The notes under the pieces were generated by a model. The model ran no database searches and was not told the DNA's origin. It saw only the letters and a program-made list of their open reading frames with translations. Shown here in pieces: positions 11,251-25,146 of a stretch of DNA of 64,000 nt; position 1 is the first letter of the stretch; each line of letters begins with the position of its first letter. This stretch comes from Lota lota. Taxonomy: Eukaryota; Chordata; Actinopteri; Gadiformes; Lotidae. The position numbers and the translations under genes are program-made. The DNA is taken from assembly GCA_026745465.1 (NCBI GenBank), contig JACYXH010000212.1, positions 536,001 through 600,000 of the forward strand, in the 5' to 3' direction.

Positions 11251-12219
11251 GAAGAAAGCCAACAAACTTTAGTAAGATATTTGATCATTCCTTCAATTTC
11301 TGGAATATAATCAAGCAAATAACGAGTTATAGAACAAATGAGTAAATGGAAGATCAGATGGTTCACTTTGATGTGAAAAAAAACCTCCTCTTTAGGTATT
11401 CACAGTGTATCTGTGGATACCTATTGTTATTGTCGCGGTTGGGTATTATTATTCTTGATTGGTAACGCACCAATTCTTGATTGGTAATTGGTAATATCTC
11501 CACGATGCACAGGTCAAAAGGTTTGGACCATGAAGTTCATCATGAGAGATTTTGCTGTACAGTGAACATTTCATGAAACATTTAACAATCGTCTTCTAAA
11601 GAACCAGAGCTTCCCAAGAAAAACCGATTACAGATTCATGATCTGTGGGTTTGTCTGACATTAATTGCAAATTCATAATATGCAAATGATCGAACATTAC
11701 TTTATCAGCCACAAATCAGCTTTAGAAGAGAGCAGAAATTGTACACTTGGCATGCACATAGAGGACACCTCCCTAAACGTGATCAAATGTTTGTGTCGAT
11801 ATCTCATTCCATGACGTCACAGTGAAAATTAAAGTGATTGCTGTTAAGCATAATGCACCAATTCGCCAGAAGGTGGCAGGATATCACAGAGGACATCTCC
11901 CTTAACATGTGATCAACTTTTGGTGTTGATATCTCATTCCATGACGGCACAGTGTCAATTAATGTGATGTTTCTTAAGCATAATGCACCAATTTGCCAGC
12001 AGGTGGGAGAATATCACACATAAATTGCATCTACTATCAAACCACTGTGTCTGTGTGTTTGTGTGTGTGTGTCACTCTGTGTGTGTCTGTCTGCCTGTCA
12101 CTGTCTAAGTGTCTCTTTGTATGTCTGAGTGTGCATGTATGTGTGTGTGTGTGTCTCTGTCTGTGTGTGTTTGTCTGTCTTTCTCTGTCTGCAAGTCTCT
12201 CTGTATGTCTGAGTGTGCA

Positions 12220-12279
<60 letters not shown>

Positions 12280-12330
12280 GTGTGTCTCTGTCTCTGTGTG
12301 TCTGTGCTTTTGTGTGTGTGTCTCTCTATG

Positions 12331-12370
<40 letters not shown>

Positions 12371-13021
12371 TATCTTGTGTGTGTGTCTATCTGGTTCTTT
12401 ATATTTAAAAATAGAACAAGTTTCAAAATAGAATGCATTGGATGCATTGGTTTGATTTTCACCTATCCAAACTGAGGCCTCTCTATAACGCAGGCTGGGC
12501 CATAATGGGGTACACACATCATTTCTCAATGGTCAGTTTTAAAGGTGGCTGTTGACTTTAGAAACGTGGTTGGTGATTCTTTAGATGTGTTTACTTCCAG
12601 TAAACCGGTTTATAAGTCATACATCTGCCACTATTGGAAAACAGCTCCCTCTTAAAACATAGTGGGATTTGAGCCTTGCAAATTACATGTCGAAGTAGTG
12701 TAGTGGTATAGCTTCTGCCACGCAAGCTTAGGGTCGCCGGTTTGAATCCGACCTCGACTGTGCATTTTTTTGAGACGCGGCACGGACGCGGGCTCGCTGG
12801 TTCGAGTCCGACCTCGACCGTGCGTTTTGCGAGACGTGGCTCGAAAAGGGCGGCAGTTGGGAAAGGCTGTGCGTGGGCTGTGAATACCTTGTTTTAACGT
12901 CTCCGTATCTGCCCAACAATTGTCATAACTGATTTGGAAAACACTCATGATACTTCTTTTCTGTTCGTTTTTTCTGTTTTCTGTTTTAGTTTTTCTGTTT
13001 TGGGTTAACCCTTTTCCACAG
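11251..13021. other. 5' spacer of receptor unit B
   Basis: Homologous to 1-1885. It contains the 130-bp tandem repeat, the TG-to-G tract (12,220-12,280) and the tRNA-like element. No coding exon is supported. Confidence 0.6.
12689..12758 (+). other. tRNA-like element, unit B
   Basis: The same 70-nt element as at 1573. Here the T-arm reads GGTTTGAATCC, closer to a canonical B box than the GGTTTCAATCC of A and C. The anticodon arm has the same defects. Confidence 0.45.
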
Positions 13022-13164
13022 CGCTTCAGGGTAATGGTTACTGGACAGTTACTTACTCATCTAGTAATGTCTGCGCTTTAAGAGGAGCAACGGTTGTCAT
13101 CAGCTGCACTTCTGAATACCCTGACAACGTACAGTACCGCCCTACCACAGTCAAAACTGACTAA
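13022..13164 (+). pseudogene. Truncated V-set exon relic, unit B
   Basis: Counterpart of 1886-2028, with the same acceptor and the same terminal TAA. Differences from A are few, including SEYPDN in place of YGYPDN. Confidence 0.8.
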
Positions 13165-13775
13165 CAGTCAGACTCAACTTGACCTCGGCCAGAGGTCGCG
13201 ACCCTGAGTTTGGGAAAGGCTGCTCTAGAGTTGTGCTGTCGCACGTCCTGTGGATAGCAACCCTATGAGAAGTACGCCACACAAGTGACCCGAATCGACT
13301 ATAGGGGGAACTATGAAATTATATGGTGTGTGTGTGTGTGTGTTTGTGTGCATGCGTGTTTGCCTGCCTGCGTGTATGTGAGTAAGGAGCAGAAGGACAG
13401 AAGATTAACAAAAATATGATAAAATAGCAGAAGATAAAACAAGACGGAACTTTGTACAGTTCATTGTGGTCTAAAAAGGTGATTAGGCCCAGTGGTTACC
13501 AGGCTTCTTGTTCATTATTCTGCTAATCATGGTGTGAAGAGGAAGGAAGTCTTTCAATGTATTTGGTTTCTGTTCAGCTAACTACAAGATGAACTGGACC
13601 CAGAGATGTCAGACCAGCTTCCTCATCTACAGTAAGATTTTGAATGTTCTTAACTTATTTCAATGCTTAAGTAATTCATCGAGTTTTCCTCATATGAACT
13701 TTTTAATTGTATTTTACCTGCAGGTGTGTTTAAATATCTTCCCAGAACAATAGAGTGGAGAGGAGAGGACTCACT

Positions 13776-15265
13776 ATGAATTTAAGATCAGCAGCAAGAG
13801 GATTTCTAGCTTTCCTTCTGTTAGTGCCAGGTTGGTTCATTTACATTGTGAATGTTTAGTTGAACTGTACATGACAACCAAGCAACTGGAACGTGGAGAG
13901 GGTCAAACCATAGCATGTTGAAGATAAAATAATAGTAAATAGACCATTAAAGAACCATCCTCTACAACGCTGTGGTTGGTTAAACAGACCACTAGAATAG
14001 AGAACTGTCCACTTTATATATTTCAGTTATGGTTCATTAGTCATTGGAAAATACCACTTCACTGCAATTTGTATACAGCCTCTTGTAGTAAACGTACTGT
14101 CCGGGTTTTTAGATCACAATACTCTGTGAATTATTTGACAGAATATATATTTGCATTTTAGATTTGTTGACCATTTCCTGGTTGGTAGGCAAACCTCAAC
14201 TATTTACATCATCGAAGGGTTAATATAGTTACTTTTAGACTGTTTGAAAAAAGATAAATGTTAAAAGCTACAGTTTGTCCATCATTCATTCCATTATTAG
14301 GATTTAGAGTTGGCATATCAATCTTCTGCTGAAATGTTGGAATTCAGATTCAGTGATATGGTAGACATTGCATGCCATCTCCTGTCTTCTCTCCTTGCTC
14401 CTCTCCTCTCCTTGTCTTCTCTCCTCTATCTGTCTCTTCTCCTCTTCCTTGTCTCCACTCCTCTCTTTTCCTTGTCTCCACTCTTCTCTTCTCCTTTCCT
14501 TGTCTCCTCGCTACTACACCTATATCCCCATTTGCTCTCCTTGTCTCTAATCCTTTCCTTGTGTCCTCTCCTCACATCCTCTCATCTACATCCCTTGTCT
14601 CCACATCTAAGTAATTACAAAGCTTGCGGTGGGGTGCGGTGGGTTGAACTTGAAACCCCTCCTGGCTACGCCACTGGTGTCACATGATGTTCTGTAGTGT
14701 CACATGATGTTCTGGAACGTTCCTCTCACAGCTCAGTGGTCAGCATGTATCTGTAGTTTCCATCTCCACCCACCAGCCTCCATCTCTTTATGTATCTTCT
14801 GATCTTTTCATCAGCTGAACCTCTGTGTCTTGTTAATTCTCAATGAGATGTTTGTTTTTTCACAGCGCTTCAGGGTAATGGTGACTGGAGAGTTACTTAC
14901 TCACCTAGTAATGTCTGCGCTTTAAGAGGAGCAACGGTTGTCATCAGCTGCACTTATGTATACCCTGACAACGTACAGTACCGCCCTACCACAGTCAAAA
15001 GACTGTGGTTTACTAAAAGAGACAACTATCAGCCAGTTGATCTGGAAGAAGATGCAGACTATACAGGTCGTGTTGAATATAACAGTGGAGAGGTCAGCTG
15101 TACCGGGTCCATATGTCATGGAACATGTACCCTGAGAATCAAAGACCTGAGACCGAGTGACTCTGCTGTCTACAAGTTTAGGTTCATAATAAACCAACAA
15201 GATGGGAAATATACTGGTAAACCTGGAGTGATGTTATCTGTAACAGGTAAACTATGATGACTCTA

Positions 15266-15339
<74 letters not shown>

Positions 15340-15508
15340 TGGTGTGTGATGGTGTGTGATGGTGTGTGATGGTGTATGTGTGTGTGCACGTACATGAGTG
15401 AGAACAATTGTGTGTATGTATGTATATTTGTGTGTGAGTGTGTGTGTATGTGTTTGTGTGTGTGCATGCGTGCGAAAATGTGTGTTCTTGTGTGTGTTTG
15501 TGCGTGTA

Positions 15509-15539
<31 letters not shown>

Positions 15540-18500
15540 TGGTGTTCTAGAAGGTTTATGTTGTGTGTTATCTTAATTCTTTTTTATAGTATTGTGTCAT
15601 TTGTTCTCACACCCAGGTCTCCAGGTCAAGGTGTCCTTTCCCGCCCCTACCTATCCTGCCCGGACAAAGCTGGAGTGTCACAGTCTGTGTGCTCTAACTG
15701 GTGGCCCTCCCTACATCTGGTTCAGGAATGGACAGAATGTAGGACAGGGAGCGAACTACAGGACCTACACTCAGTCTGAAGACAGCTTTTCATGTGCTGT
15801 TAAAGGATACAAACGTCTCCAATCTCCTTTAGTGTGTAAGTCAACTCCACAGTCCACTCCACAGTACACTGACATGATACCAGATGTAATGGACCTTCTA
15901 GGGTACAGAACTGTTATATGTGTATAGACATGTTACTATGAACTACTGCAGTGGCCGTTCAAAACGTGCCTGTTCAGAACGGGCCGATTGCTTGGCCTCC
16001 CGTATTGCTGCTTGCAGCTTTCTCCAGCGTCGCTCCTCTAAAATACTTCACACTCGACACGGCCCTTCATAGTGTTCGCAGCTAAACAGCCTCCAAGTGT
16101 GACGGCGATCGAATGAACAGCATATCTGAAGGACATGCAGAAGAGCCTCTTCTAACTATGGTTAGAGTATTATAACGGTTGTATATCCAGCATCCAAGTA
16201 CAGTGACCAAATGAACTGCTGAACTGCAGAGCCCTGAAGCCCCGCCCCCGCTGCTGCACAGAGCACCGCTGGCTGTTTTGTTCAAAGTGTGCTAATATTG
16301 AAGGTTTGATTGACTAAGTCGACACTGCACTTCCTCAGGTGTCAGCAATGCGAACGCCAAGGGTGAAGTAGATCAGATGAACAGTCCTAGAGATATACAA
16401 AGGACATACATACATACATACATACATACATACATACATACATACATACATTCCTCGCTTTGTTGGTAGATGGTAGTTGGTATTTCATATAATTAATTAA
16501 ATGTAACTGTTAACAGACGCTCCAAAGACCCCCTCAGTGACTTCCTCTGGTGAAGAAGAGGAGGGCAGTTCAGTGACTCTGAGCTGCAGCAGTGATGCCA
16601 ACCCAGCAGCTAACTACACCTGGTTCAAGGTTATAACAGGTGGTTCCTCCAGAGTCATGAACCAGGGACAACAACTTGTCTTTAGACCCATCCTGTCTTC
16701 ACACTCTGGACAATATCGCTGTGAATCTAGGAATGAGCTTGGAACAAAATCGGAGTTGATCACTATTAACGTGAAATGTGAGTAAAACACATCTATTACA
16801 TAATATTGAAGTCGTGAAAATAATATATGAAGTGTGTCAACATTAGCCATCAGTAAATTCATTGAACAAAAACCACAAAAACCTCTCCACGTGATTTTCA
16901 CTATCAGTAATACTGTCATGAATATAATACATGTTTCTATGTGTCTCCAGATGGGCCCAAACACACATCTGTGTTATCAAGTCCCTCTGGTGAAATAAAG
17001 GAGCGCAGTTCAGTGACTCTAAGCTGCAGCAGTGATGCCAACCCAGCAGCTAACTACACCTGGTTCAAGGTTATAACGGATGGTTCCTCCAGAGACATGA
17101 ACCAGGGACAACAACTTGTCTTTAGACCCATCCTGTCTTCAGACTCTGGACAATATCGCTGTGAATCTAGGAATGAGCTTGGAACAAAATTGGAGTTCAT
17201 CACTATTAACGTAAAATGTGAGTAAATCACATCTATTACATAATATTGAAGTTGTGAAAATAATATATGAAGTGTGTCAACATTAGCCATCAGTAAATTC
17301 ATTGAACAAAAACCACAGAAACTTCTCCACGTGATTTTCACTATCAGTAATACTGTCATGAATATAATACATGTTTCTATGTGTCTCCAGATGGGCCCAA
17401 ACACACATCTGTGTTATCAAGTCCCTCTGGTGAAATTAAGGAGCGCAGTTCAGTGACTCTAAGCTGCAGCAGTGATGCCAACCCAGCAGCTAACTACACC
17501 TGGTTCAAGGTTATAACGGATGGTTCCTCCAGAGACATGAACCAGGGACAACAACTTGTCTTTAGACCCATCCTGTCTTCAGACTCTGGACAATATCGCT
17601 GTGAATCTAGGAATGAGCTTGGAACAAAATTGGAGTTCATCACTATTAACGTAAAATGTGAGTAAATCACATCTATTACATAATATTGAAGTTGTGAAAA
17701 TAATATATGAAGTGTGTCAACATTAGCCATCAGTAAATTCATTGAACAAAAACCACAGAAACTTCTCCACGTGATTTTCACTATCAGTAATACTGTCATG
17801 AATATAATACATGTTTCTATGTGTCTCCAGATGGGCCCAAACACACATCTGTGTTATCAAGTCCCTCTGGTGAAATAAAGGAGGGCATTTCAGTGACTCT
17901 AAGATGCAGCAGTGATGCCAACCCAGCAGCTAACTACACCTGGTTCAAGAACGACCAACCTCTGCTCTGGGAATCAAGTCAACCTCATACCCTCCTCTCA
18001 GTCCGCCCTGAAGACAGAGGAACGTACCACTGTCACGCAGAGAACAAATATGGACAACTGGGCTCTAAGTCACTATTCCTAGATGTTAAGTGTGAGTTGA
18101 AAATTTGTCTAATATGTAAACATCTTTGCTATATCTGATCTTTAAAATATTTAGCTGGTATTCATATATGGCTGTATGCCTTTAAAACACTAATACTCAT
18201 TCATGAGTAGTAGTACTTTATTAGTATAAACATTCATCTGTATCATACTGGCATTGCCGTTGCGTGCTTTTCACCGTTTTTATATCTTTAGGATGAATAT
18301 TTATAATTTGCGTTCATTGCAGACGCTCCAAAGACCCCCTCAGTGACCGTGAGTCCCTCTGGTGAAATAGAGGAGGGCAGTTCAGTGACTCTGAGCTGCA
18401 GCAGTGATGCTAACCCAGCAGCTAACTACACCTGGTTCAAGAACGACCAACCTCTGCTCTGGGAATCAAGTCAACCTCATACCTTCCCCTCAGTCCACTC

Positions 18501-21500
18501 TGAAGACAGTGGAACGTACCACTGTCACGCAGAGAACAAATATGGACAACTGGGCTCTAAGTCACTATTGATAAATGTGCAGTGTGAGTTGAAAATGTCT
18601 AATGTGTAAACATCTTTTCTATATCTGATCTTGAAAATGTAGAGCTGACATTCATGTTTTACTGCTTGCCTGTAAACAACTATGACTCACTTATCATACT
18701 GGTATTTCAGTTGCTTCTAAACACGGTTTCATAACTTTAGGATGGATATTATTATTTTGTGTTCATTACAGACGCTCCAAAGACCCCCTCAGTGACCATG
18801 AGTCCCTCTGGTGAAATAGAGGAGGGCAGTTCAGTGACTCTGAGCTGCAGCAGTGATGCCAACCCAGCAGGTAAGTACACCTTGTTTAAGGATTATGGCT
18901 CAGTGAAAGAATCAGGGCAGAACTTCACCATCACTAATATCACATCTGAGCTTGAAGGAAACTATTACTGCCAAGCACATAATGCAATCGGACATCATTA
19001 TTCCACCTTTTTGTTCATTAAAGGTAATGGTTCATTTAAAAGAAACACACAGTCACAGACACACAGTTAAACATTGGCATACCTATATTGCAGTTTGTTA
19101 TCAGTGTTTGAAATCGTATGACTATGTTCCAGTGACGACATCATCACAGACAGCAATAGTAGCTGTAAAAACCATTGGTGTGGTACTGGCCACCATACTC
19201 CTCCTGGTCATCCTCTGTATGAGGTGAGATATTCTCTCTCTCTCTCTTTCTTGTTTTCCGTTCCTTCACTTCTCCTGTTGCTTCTTCATCTCTCTGTTCT
19301 CTTCACCAGAAGAAAGAGGGCCTCCAGAAAAGCATGTGGACAGGGAGGAAGGCCAGATACCGTGGAGGAGGTGAGACACAGGAAGCCATTTATTACTAAC
19401 CCATCCTTTACCAAGATACATGGTGGAAATGTCATGAGGTCACAACGCAAGACCACACATTAGACTTCTAGTTGTTTCCTTATTAAGTGTCCTTCTCTGT
19501 TGATCTATTCCTGTGGCTAGGAGATACTGTACATCACAGTGTCTCTATCTTTCACCAAGAATGTGAAGTTAAACCCTCTGCCTGATTTGGAAAATTCCAA
19601 ACTGGAGATAACTTATGTTGACATTTTACAGCTTTAAACAAAGCCTATTTTAGTAGAAGTGTGCATTACACCTCCCAAACAGAATTACTTTTAGAAGTGG
19701 GAAGAGAGAGATTACTGCAGTCATAATTTTTCTACAGGAAGAGAGTGTATCCTACTTGGCGATCCTAATATGTTTTACTTTAAAAGAGTGTATCTTACTT
19801 GGCGCTCTTAATGTTTTTTACAGGAAGAGAGCATATCTTACCTGCCGATTTTCATCCAAATGTGACAACTCCAAGAAGCTCTCTGGTAGTTGTCCTTGTG
19901 GAGTTTAATCAGTTGTTTGGGTTAATCAACTGATTGAGGAGCCAACAGGGTTGTGTTTCAATAGAGCATCATTTCTAGATGTTATGATGGTGTCAGAGAA
20001 ATACAAAACATGTCTGCCAGGTGTTGGCTTTAGGGATCACTTGCTCATCTTTTGCACCTGTAAAATCCTGAAAGTGCACTGGAACAGGGAAACAACTGCA
20101 TAATATGTACCATGAAAAGTTCCTCAAAAGAGTGATTTATTCACACATTAATGGTGCAGGATTGGTCAGGTGTACTAATATGCGACAGTGTAAATGGGCT
20201 ATTTTTAAAGAACATTTGTATCCATGCTTGATACACCATTTTACAAATTAGGATTTAACAGCAGACCAAAATGTACTACCAGTGAGATTTTAGACCGTTC
20301 TCTATCAACATTTAAAACTTTTGAAAAAGTAGCAAGATTATGATCAGTACAAAACCTTTATAAATCAGGGAAGATATAAAACAAAGCTATGCCAAAGCTG
20401 AATATTATTAAGATGCAGTTAATGAACATGTTAATCTGCCCCGAAAACTGTGGAAAGTGTTGAAGCAGATAAAGATAACATAGACAAATGTCAGTTTAAA
20501 CATTGATGGCATTCTGTTTCACATTACAAAGGTTGATCATCACTTTCTTCACTACTGTGGTTTTCCCTTTGTCTCAGAGTTGCCTATTAGCTCTGGATAT
20601 AATGGTCACTTTATCATTGAGAGTTTCTATCACGACAGAAGAGACAGCTTTGAGCTGGGTGAAACAGCTGATAATGAACTGGCCAGCTTGTTGCGCTCCG
20701 TGAGCCTAAACAAGGCCACTGGCCTGGATGGACTTCCTGCTAGGTTGATTGGGGACAGTACTGACATCACTGCTCAAAGCAATTCCACTGGAATGGTCCT
20801 GTTAGATCTACAGAAGGCTTTTGATACAGTAGACCGCACCATTTTGTTGATTAACTTAAAATGTTTAAGGCTAAGTAACACATCAAGTGGTTTAAATCCT
20901 GTTTGACGGATAGATGATGGTGTGCAAGGTACTATAGATAGTATCATGCCAGAGAGTTGACTTGTGGGATCTCCCAGCGGTCTAATCTCCGGGATGTTTT
21001 ATGTTTTGTAACATTAAACCAAACCCAACCAGTGCTCAATGATCATCAGTACTGTTTGTGTGCTTTCTCTGCGGCATTGTTGCCATGGCACCTGACACTA
21101 TGTTACGGTGAGGTCATCTGGGAAAATAAACTTCAGTTTAATTTATTATCAGTCTGGGATTTAAGAGTCACGACTTGACAAAGTGATGTTTGCTAAAAGG
21201 GTGAGATCTAGGGTAAGATCTGGAGTGACATCTTGGGTGACATCTAGAAGACAAACTGGGAACTGGTGAGACATCTGCCAGTGAGCAGAATGAGAAGATT
21301 GGTGAATGGAAGTAATGATGCCTAATTTTATTTTAAAGAAGCAAATTAACATGTTGTTCAAAGATAAAACGGTTTTAGGAGCTCAACAGTTGGAGGAAAC
21401 CTTGCAGGAAGGACTTGAAGTAAGACCTACAGCAGCCTGCATGGTGGGACCACTAGTCACCACCAAGGGTCTCTAGATGAACCAGAAACACATGACCTTC

Positions 21501-21832
21501 AGGACTGTCTTCAGGAAGTGTAAAGTGTTTTCTAAATGTACTCTTCTGTTCTCACTCCCCGATAGCCACTTCCTGGTCCTGTGTATGAAAACGTCTCAGC
21601 TCTGACCAATCGCTTGGCTCCTGCACCACAGAGAGAACCAATAGAAGAGCAGGATGACTGTCACTATGCCAGCATCCACACCTCTCTCTCAGAGAACCAG
21701 GAAGTGTCTCGCTGTTTGGCTGGCTCCCGTGTCCAATTAGACCGGACAGATGAGGTCCTTTACTCTTTGGTCAAAATAGACTATGTTTTGGGACTTAATA
21801 AACCCAATGGATCTGCTTTACAGGGAGACTGA
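13776..21832 (+). CDS. CD22/sialoadhesin-like Ig receptor, unit B (eight Ig domains)
   Basis: Exons: 13776-13830, 14866-15246, 15617-15835, 16517-16777, 16951-17217, 17391-17657, 17831-18091, 18323-18583, 18772-19023, 19133-19223, 19310-19370, 21566-21832; 880 residues. Order: signal peptide, V-set domain (to 145, with YKFRF), second Ig domain (to 218), six C2-set domains (to 741), transmembrane helix (about 753-771) and cytoplasmic tail. C2 exons 2 and 3 are near-identical and come from a 440-bp exon-plus-intron duplication. The last C2 domain has KYTLFKD where the other copies have NYTWFKD, so the core C-strand Trp is lost, and the same codons now form a strong internal splice donor. The tail holds PVYENV (a YxN Grb2-type site), CHYASI and VLYSLV (ITIM-like). 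It ends by reading into former intron, as in unit A. Confidence 0.8.
16951..17830 (+). repeat. 440-bp tandem exon duplication in receptor B
   Basis: Bases 16,951-17,390 and 17,391-17,830 are almost the same, exon and intron included. In the exon I see one silent change (GAAATAAAG to GAAATTAAG). It adds one phase 1-1 C2 domain without disturbing the frame. Confidence 0.95.
19843..21145 (+). mobile_element. LINE remnant, unit B (endonuclease end plus RT)
   Basis: The longest of the three LINE relics. About 19,843-20,060 resembles the end of a LINE endonuclease domain in a broken frame (EFNQLFGLINQLIEEPTG, then GFRDHLLIFC). Bases 20,580-20,906 carry RT pieces NKATGLDGLPARLIG and GMVLLDLQKAFDTVD. 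It lies in the intron before the last tail exon of the receptor. Confidence 0.75.
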
Positions 21833-21908
21833 AGTTCATATCTCCTCTGTCTTCTTTCAGGTACCAGGACCAGACGGAGACCAAACCTCGGAGATGTAAG
21901 CACGGTTA

Positions 21909-21914
21909 AATAAA
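21909..21914 (+). terminator. Candidate poly(A) signal of receptor B
   Basis: AATAAA lies 77 bp after the stop, in the same position as in unit A. Confidence 0.4.
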
Positions 21915-22204
21915 CACCCCACAGTTTGAACCAGTAGCGTCAGCAGGATTTAAATAGTGGGACTGAGTAAAGTGTCTCATTCATTCAGTTAAAACAGGAC
22001 AATACGCTGGCTGATTGTTTGCTGCATAACCTACAGCGCTTCATTTCCTGTGCTGTACAATGCTGTTTTCTATTTCTGTTTCCTTAAAATGGGATCTTTG
22101 CTTTTATTAAATGTAATTTTTGAGTGTGGTGATCCTGTGATGGTCATTACCTTTGTTATATATTTTCTTCCTTCTTTTTCTTTTAAAGATTGATTTTTGC
22201 ATTT

Positions 22205-22815
22205 ATTCATGAAGGTACAGTGAGATAGACAGTAAGGTATGGGAGAGAGAGAGGGGAGGACATGCAGCAAAGGATCACAGGCAGGAATCGAACCTGGGTC
22301 GCTGTCTGAAGGACTAAAGCCCCCCTCACATGATCCGCACCCAACTCTGCGGTGCGCTACCTTTGGCGTCATGCACCGCGCAAAATTGCCAGAAATTGAG
22401 CATTTTTTGCGCTCAAAGTTCAAATTATTTAAACTTTGACCTTGCTTGTGCTGACCTTTTCAAAGCGCAACCAATGAGATAACAGCTGTATGTGACGGGG
22501 CCAGAATCGACACAGAATGTTATGTTGTCAACATGTCGTCGTGGATCCTTAGCTCTCTGACCAAGTTGAATTCTCCCTTTTCAATACGAGGCAACAACGT
22601 TTCATGCGCCCAAAGTTTTAAATACATGGTGTGTAATGTTTCCTTGCTGCCAATAAACGGTTGACGACGTGCACCTGCGCTGCGCTTTCCCTCATCATGA
22701 GGAAGGGGCCTTAATGGAAGCGCTAGCGCAGAGCGTTTTTGCCCTGATCATGTGAAGGCAGCTTAAGCCTTAATGATACGCGCTCTGCCCGGTGAGCCAC
22801 CGGTTTGCCCCAGTC
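22205..22815 (-). mobile_element. tRNA-derived SINE split by a MITE, unit B
   Basis: Counterpart of 9,385-10,010: the inverted B box GGAATCGAACC lies before, and the SINE end after, the MITE. Confidence 0.65.
22320..22761. mobile_element. MITE inserted in the SINE, unit B
   Basis: The same inverted ends as at 9,501-9,954 (CCCCCCTCACATGATC and GATCATGTGAAGGCAG), about 12 bp shorter. It was inherited with the unit rather than inserted again. Confidence 0.6.
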
Positions 22816-23452
22816 ATTTCCATTAGTGCAATGCGTTAATCAATCTATGACGTGAATGTGAAAGTATCCAATCGCATTGGACCTTTGGTAGGTTGTCTTA
22901 CCTGAAGCTCACATTATCATTAAAAAGACTGACTTCCACGCCTCATTCTGATATACAGTATTTGGATTTCAATTGTTTTTAAATAAATGGCTACTATTAC
23001 TGTGTTGTCTCCATCTATGGTCGCTTTTGCCTGTGGTGGGCCTAGTGGTAACACACACTTCTAGGTAGATGTTTAGATATGAGTTTTCAGTAGGCTTAGC
23101 CAGTATTTCGATTCCTATAATGTGGGCCTGTGAAGCCCTTTGAGACTGTAACTGTGATTGCGAGCAATACAAATCATTCTACTCAGGCCCCACCATCACT
23201 GAGAAGAGAGGTCAGCCAGCTAACATTAGCCAATTAGTCATCTGTGTAGAAAACTATTCAAAAGTTTAATCTTGCAAGTTAAAAGAAAACGCTGGTCCGT
23301 TTTGTCAAATAACTGCATAGAAGTAATTATAAGTAAATATATATATATATATATAAAATATATAATACAAAAAATAGGCTTTTGTTTCGGATGGACTTCA
23401 CATTAAAAGTGGTTGGTTATCAAATGACGTATCCAAGGAACCATCTGTAATC

Positions 23453-23950
23453 ACTAGTGAACACATGAGTGTTCTTCTCTCTAGAGATGTGGTCTATCTA
23501 AGTTCACCATTTCACTAGTGAACACATGAGTGTTCTCTCTAGAGTTGTGGTCTATCTAAGTTCATCATTTCACCAGTGAACACATGAGAGTTCTTCTCTC
23601 TAGAGTTGTGGTCTATCTAAGTTCATCATTTCACCAGTGAACACATGAGAGTTCTCTCTAGAGTTGTGGTCTATAAGTTCATCATTTCACCAGTGAACAC
23701 ATGAGAGTTCTTCTCTCTAGAGTTGTGGTCTATCTAAGTTCATCATTTCACCAGTGAACACATGAGAGTTCTTCTCTCTAGAGTTGTGGTCTATCTAAGT
23801 TCATCATTTCACCAGTGAACACATGAGAGTTCTTCTCTCTAGAGTTGTGGTCTATCTAAGTTCATCATTTCACCAGTGAACACGAGTGTTGTTCTCTCTA
23901 GAGTTGTGGTCTATCTAAGTTCATCATTTCACTAGTGAACACATGAGTCT
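23453..23950. repeat. 62-bp minisatellite, unit B (8 units)
   Basis: The same array as at 10,651-11,086 with one unit more. One unit lacks the CTA of GTGGTCTATCTAAG. Confidence 0.95.
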
Positions 23951-24120
23951 TTTCAGTATATTTTCATTATGCCACAGTAAAGAAACCCTTATTAATGTGT
24001 CTCCTCCAGGAGTAATTGCATTGATGTGGTAAAGTATGGACGGACCTTGTCCTGGTATGTGGGTGTTGAATGACATCCAGCCTGGCACTAGAGAAGCTAA
24101 CCTATGTGGTGAGAAGAAAG

Positions 24121-25080
24121 CCAACAAACTTTAGTAAGATATTTGATCATTCATTCAATTTCTGGAATATAATCAAGCAAATAACGAGTTATAGAACAAA
24201 TGAGTAAATGGAAGATCAGATGGTTCACTTTGATGTGAAAAAAACCCTCCTCTTTAGGTATTCACAGTGTATCTGTGGATACCTATTGTTATTGTCGCGG
24301 TTGGGTATTATTATTCTTGATTGGTAACGCACCAATTCTTGATTGGTAATTGGTAATATCTCCACGATGCACAGGTCAAAAGGTTTGGACCATGAAGTTC
24401 ATCATGAGAGATTTTGCTGTACAGTGAACATTTCATGAAACATTTAACAATCGTCTTCTAAAGAACCAGAGCTTCCCAAGAAAAACCGATTACAGATTCA
24501 TGATCTGTGGGTTTGTCTGACATTAATTGCAAATTCATAATATGCAAATGATCGAACATTACTTTATCAGCCACAAATCAGCTTTAGAAGAGAGCAGAAA
24601 TTGTACACTTGGCATGCACATAGAGGACACCTCCCTTAACGTGATCAAATGTTTGTGTCGATATCTCATTCCATGACGTCACAGTGAAAATTAAAGTGAT
24701 TGCTGTTAAGCATAATGCACCAATTCGCCAGAAGGTGGCAGGATATCACAGAGGACATCTCCCTTAACATGTGATCAACTTTTGGTGTTGATATCTCATT
24801 CCATGACGGCACAGTGTCAATTAATGTGATGTTTCTTAAGCATAATGCACCAATTTGCAGCAGGTGGGAGAATATCACACATAAATTGCATCTACTATCA
24901 AACCACTGTGTCTGTGTGTTTGTGTGTGTGTGTCACTCTGTGTGTGTCTGTCTGCCTGTCACTGTCTAAGTGTCTCTTTGTATGTCTGAGTGTGCATGTA
25001 TGTGTGTGTGTGTGTCTCTGTCTGTGTGTGTTTGTCTGTCTTTCTCTGTCTGCAAGTCTCTCTGTATGTCTGAGTGTGCA

Positions 25081-25146
<66 letters not shown>

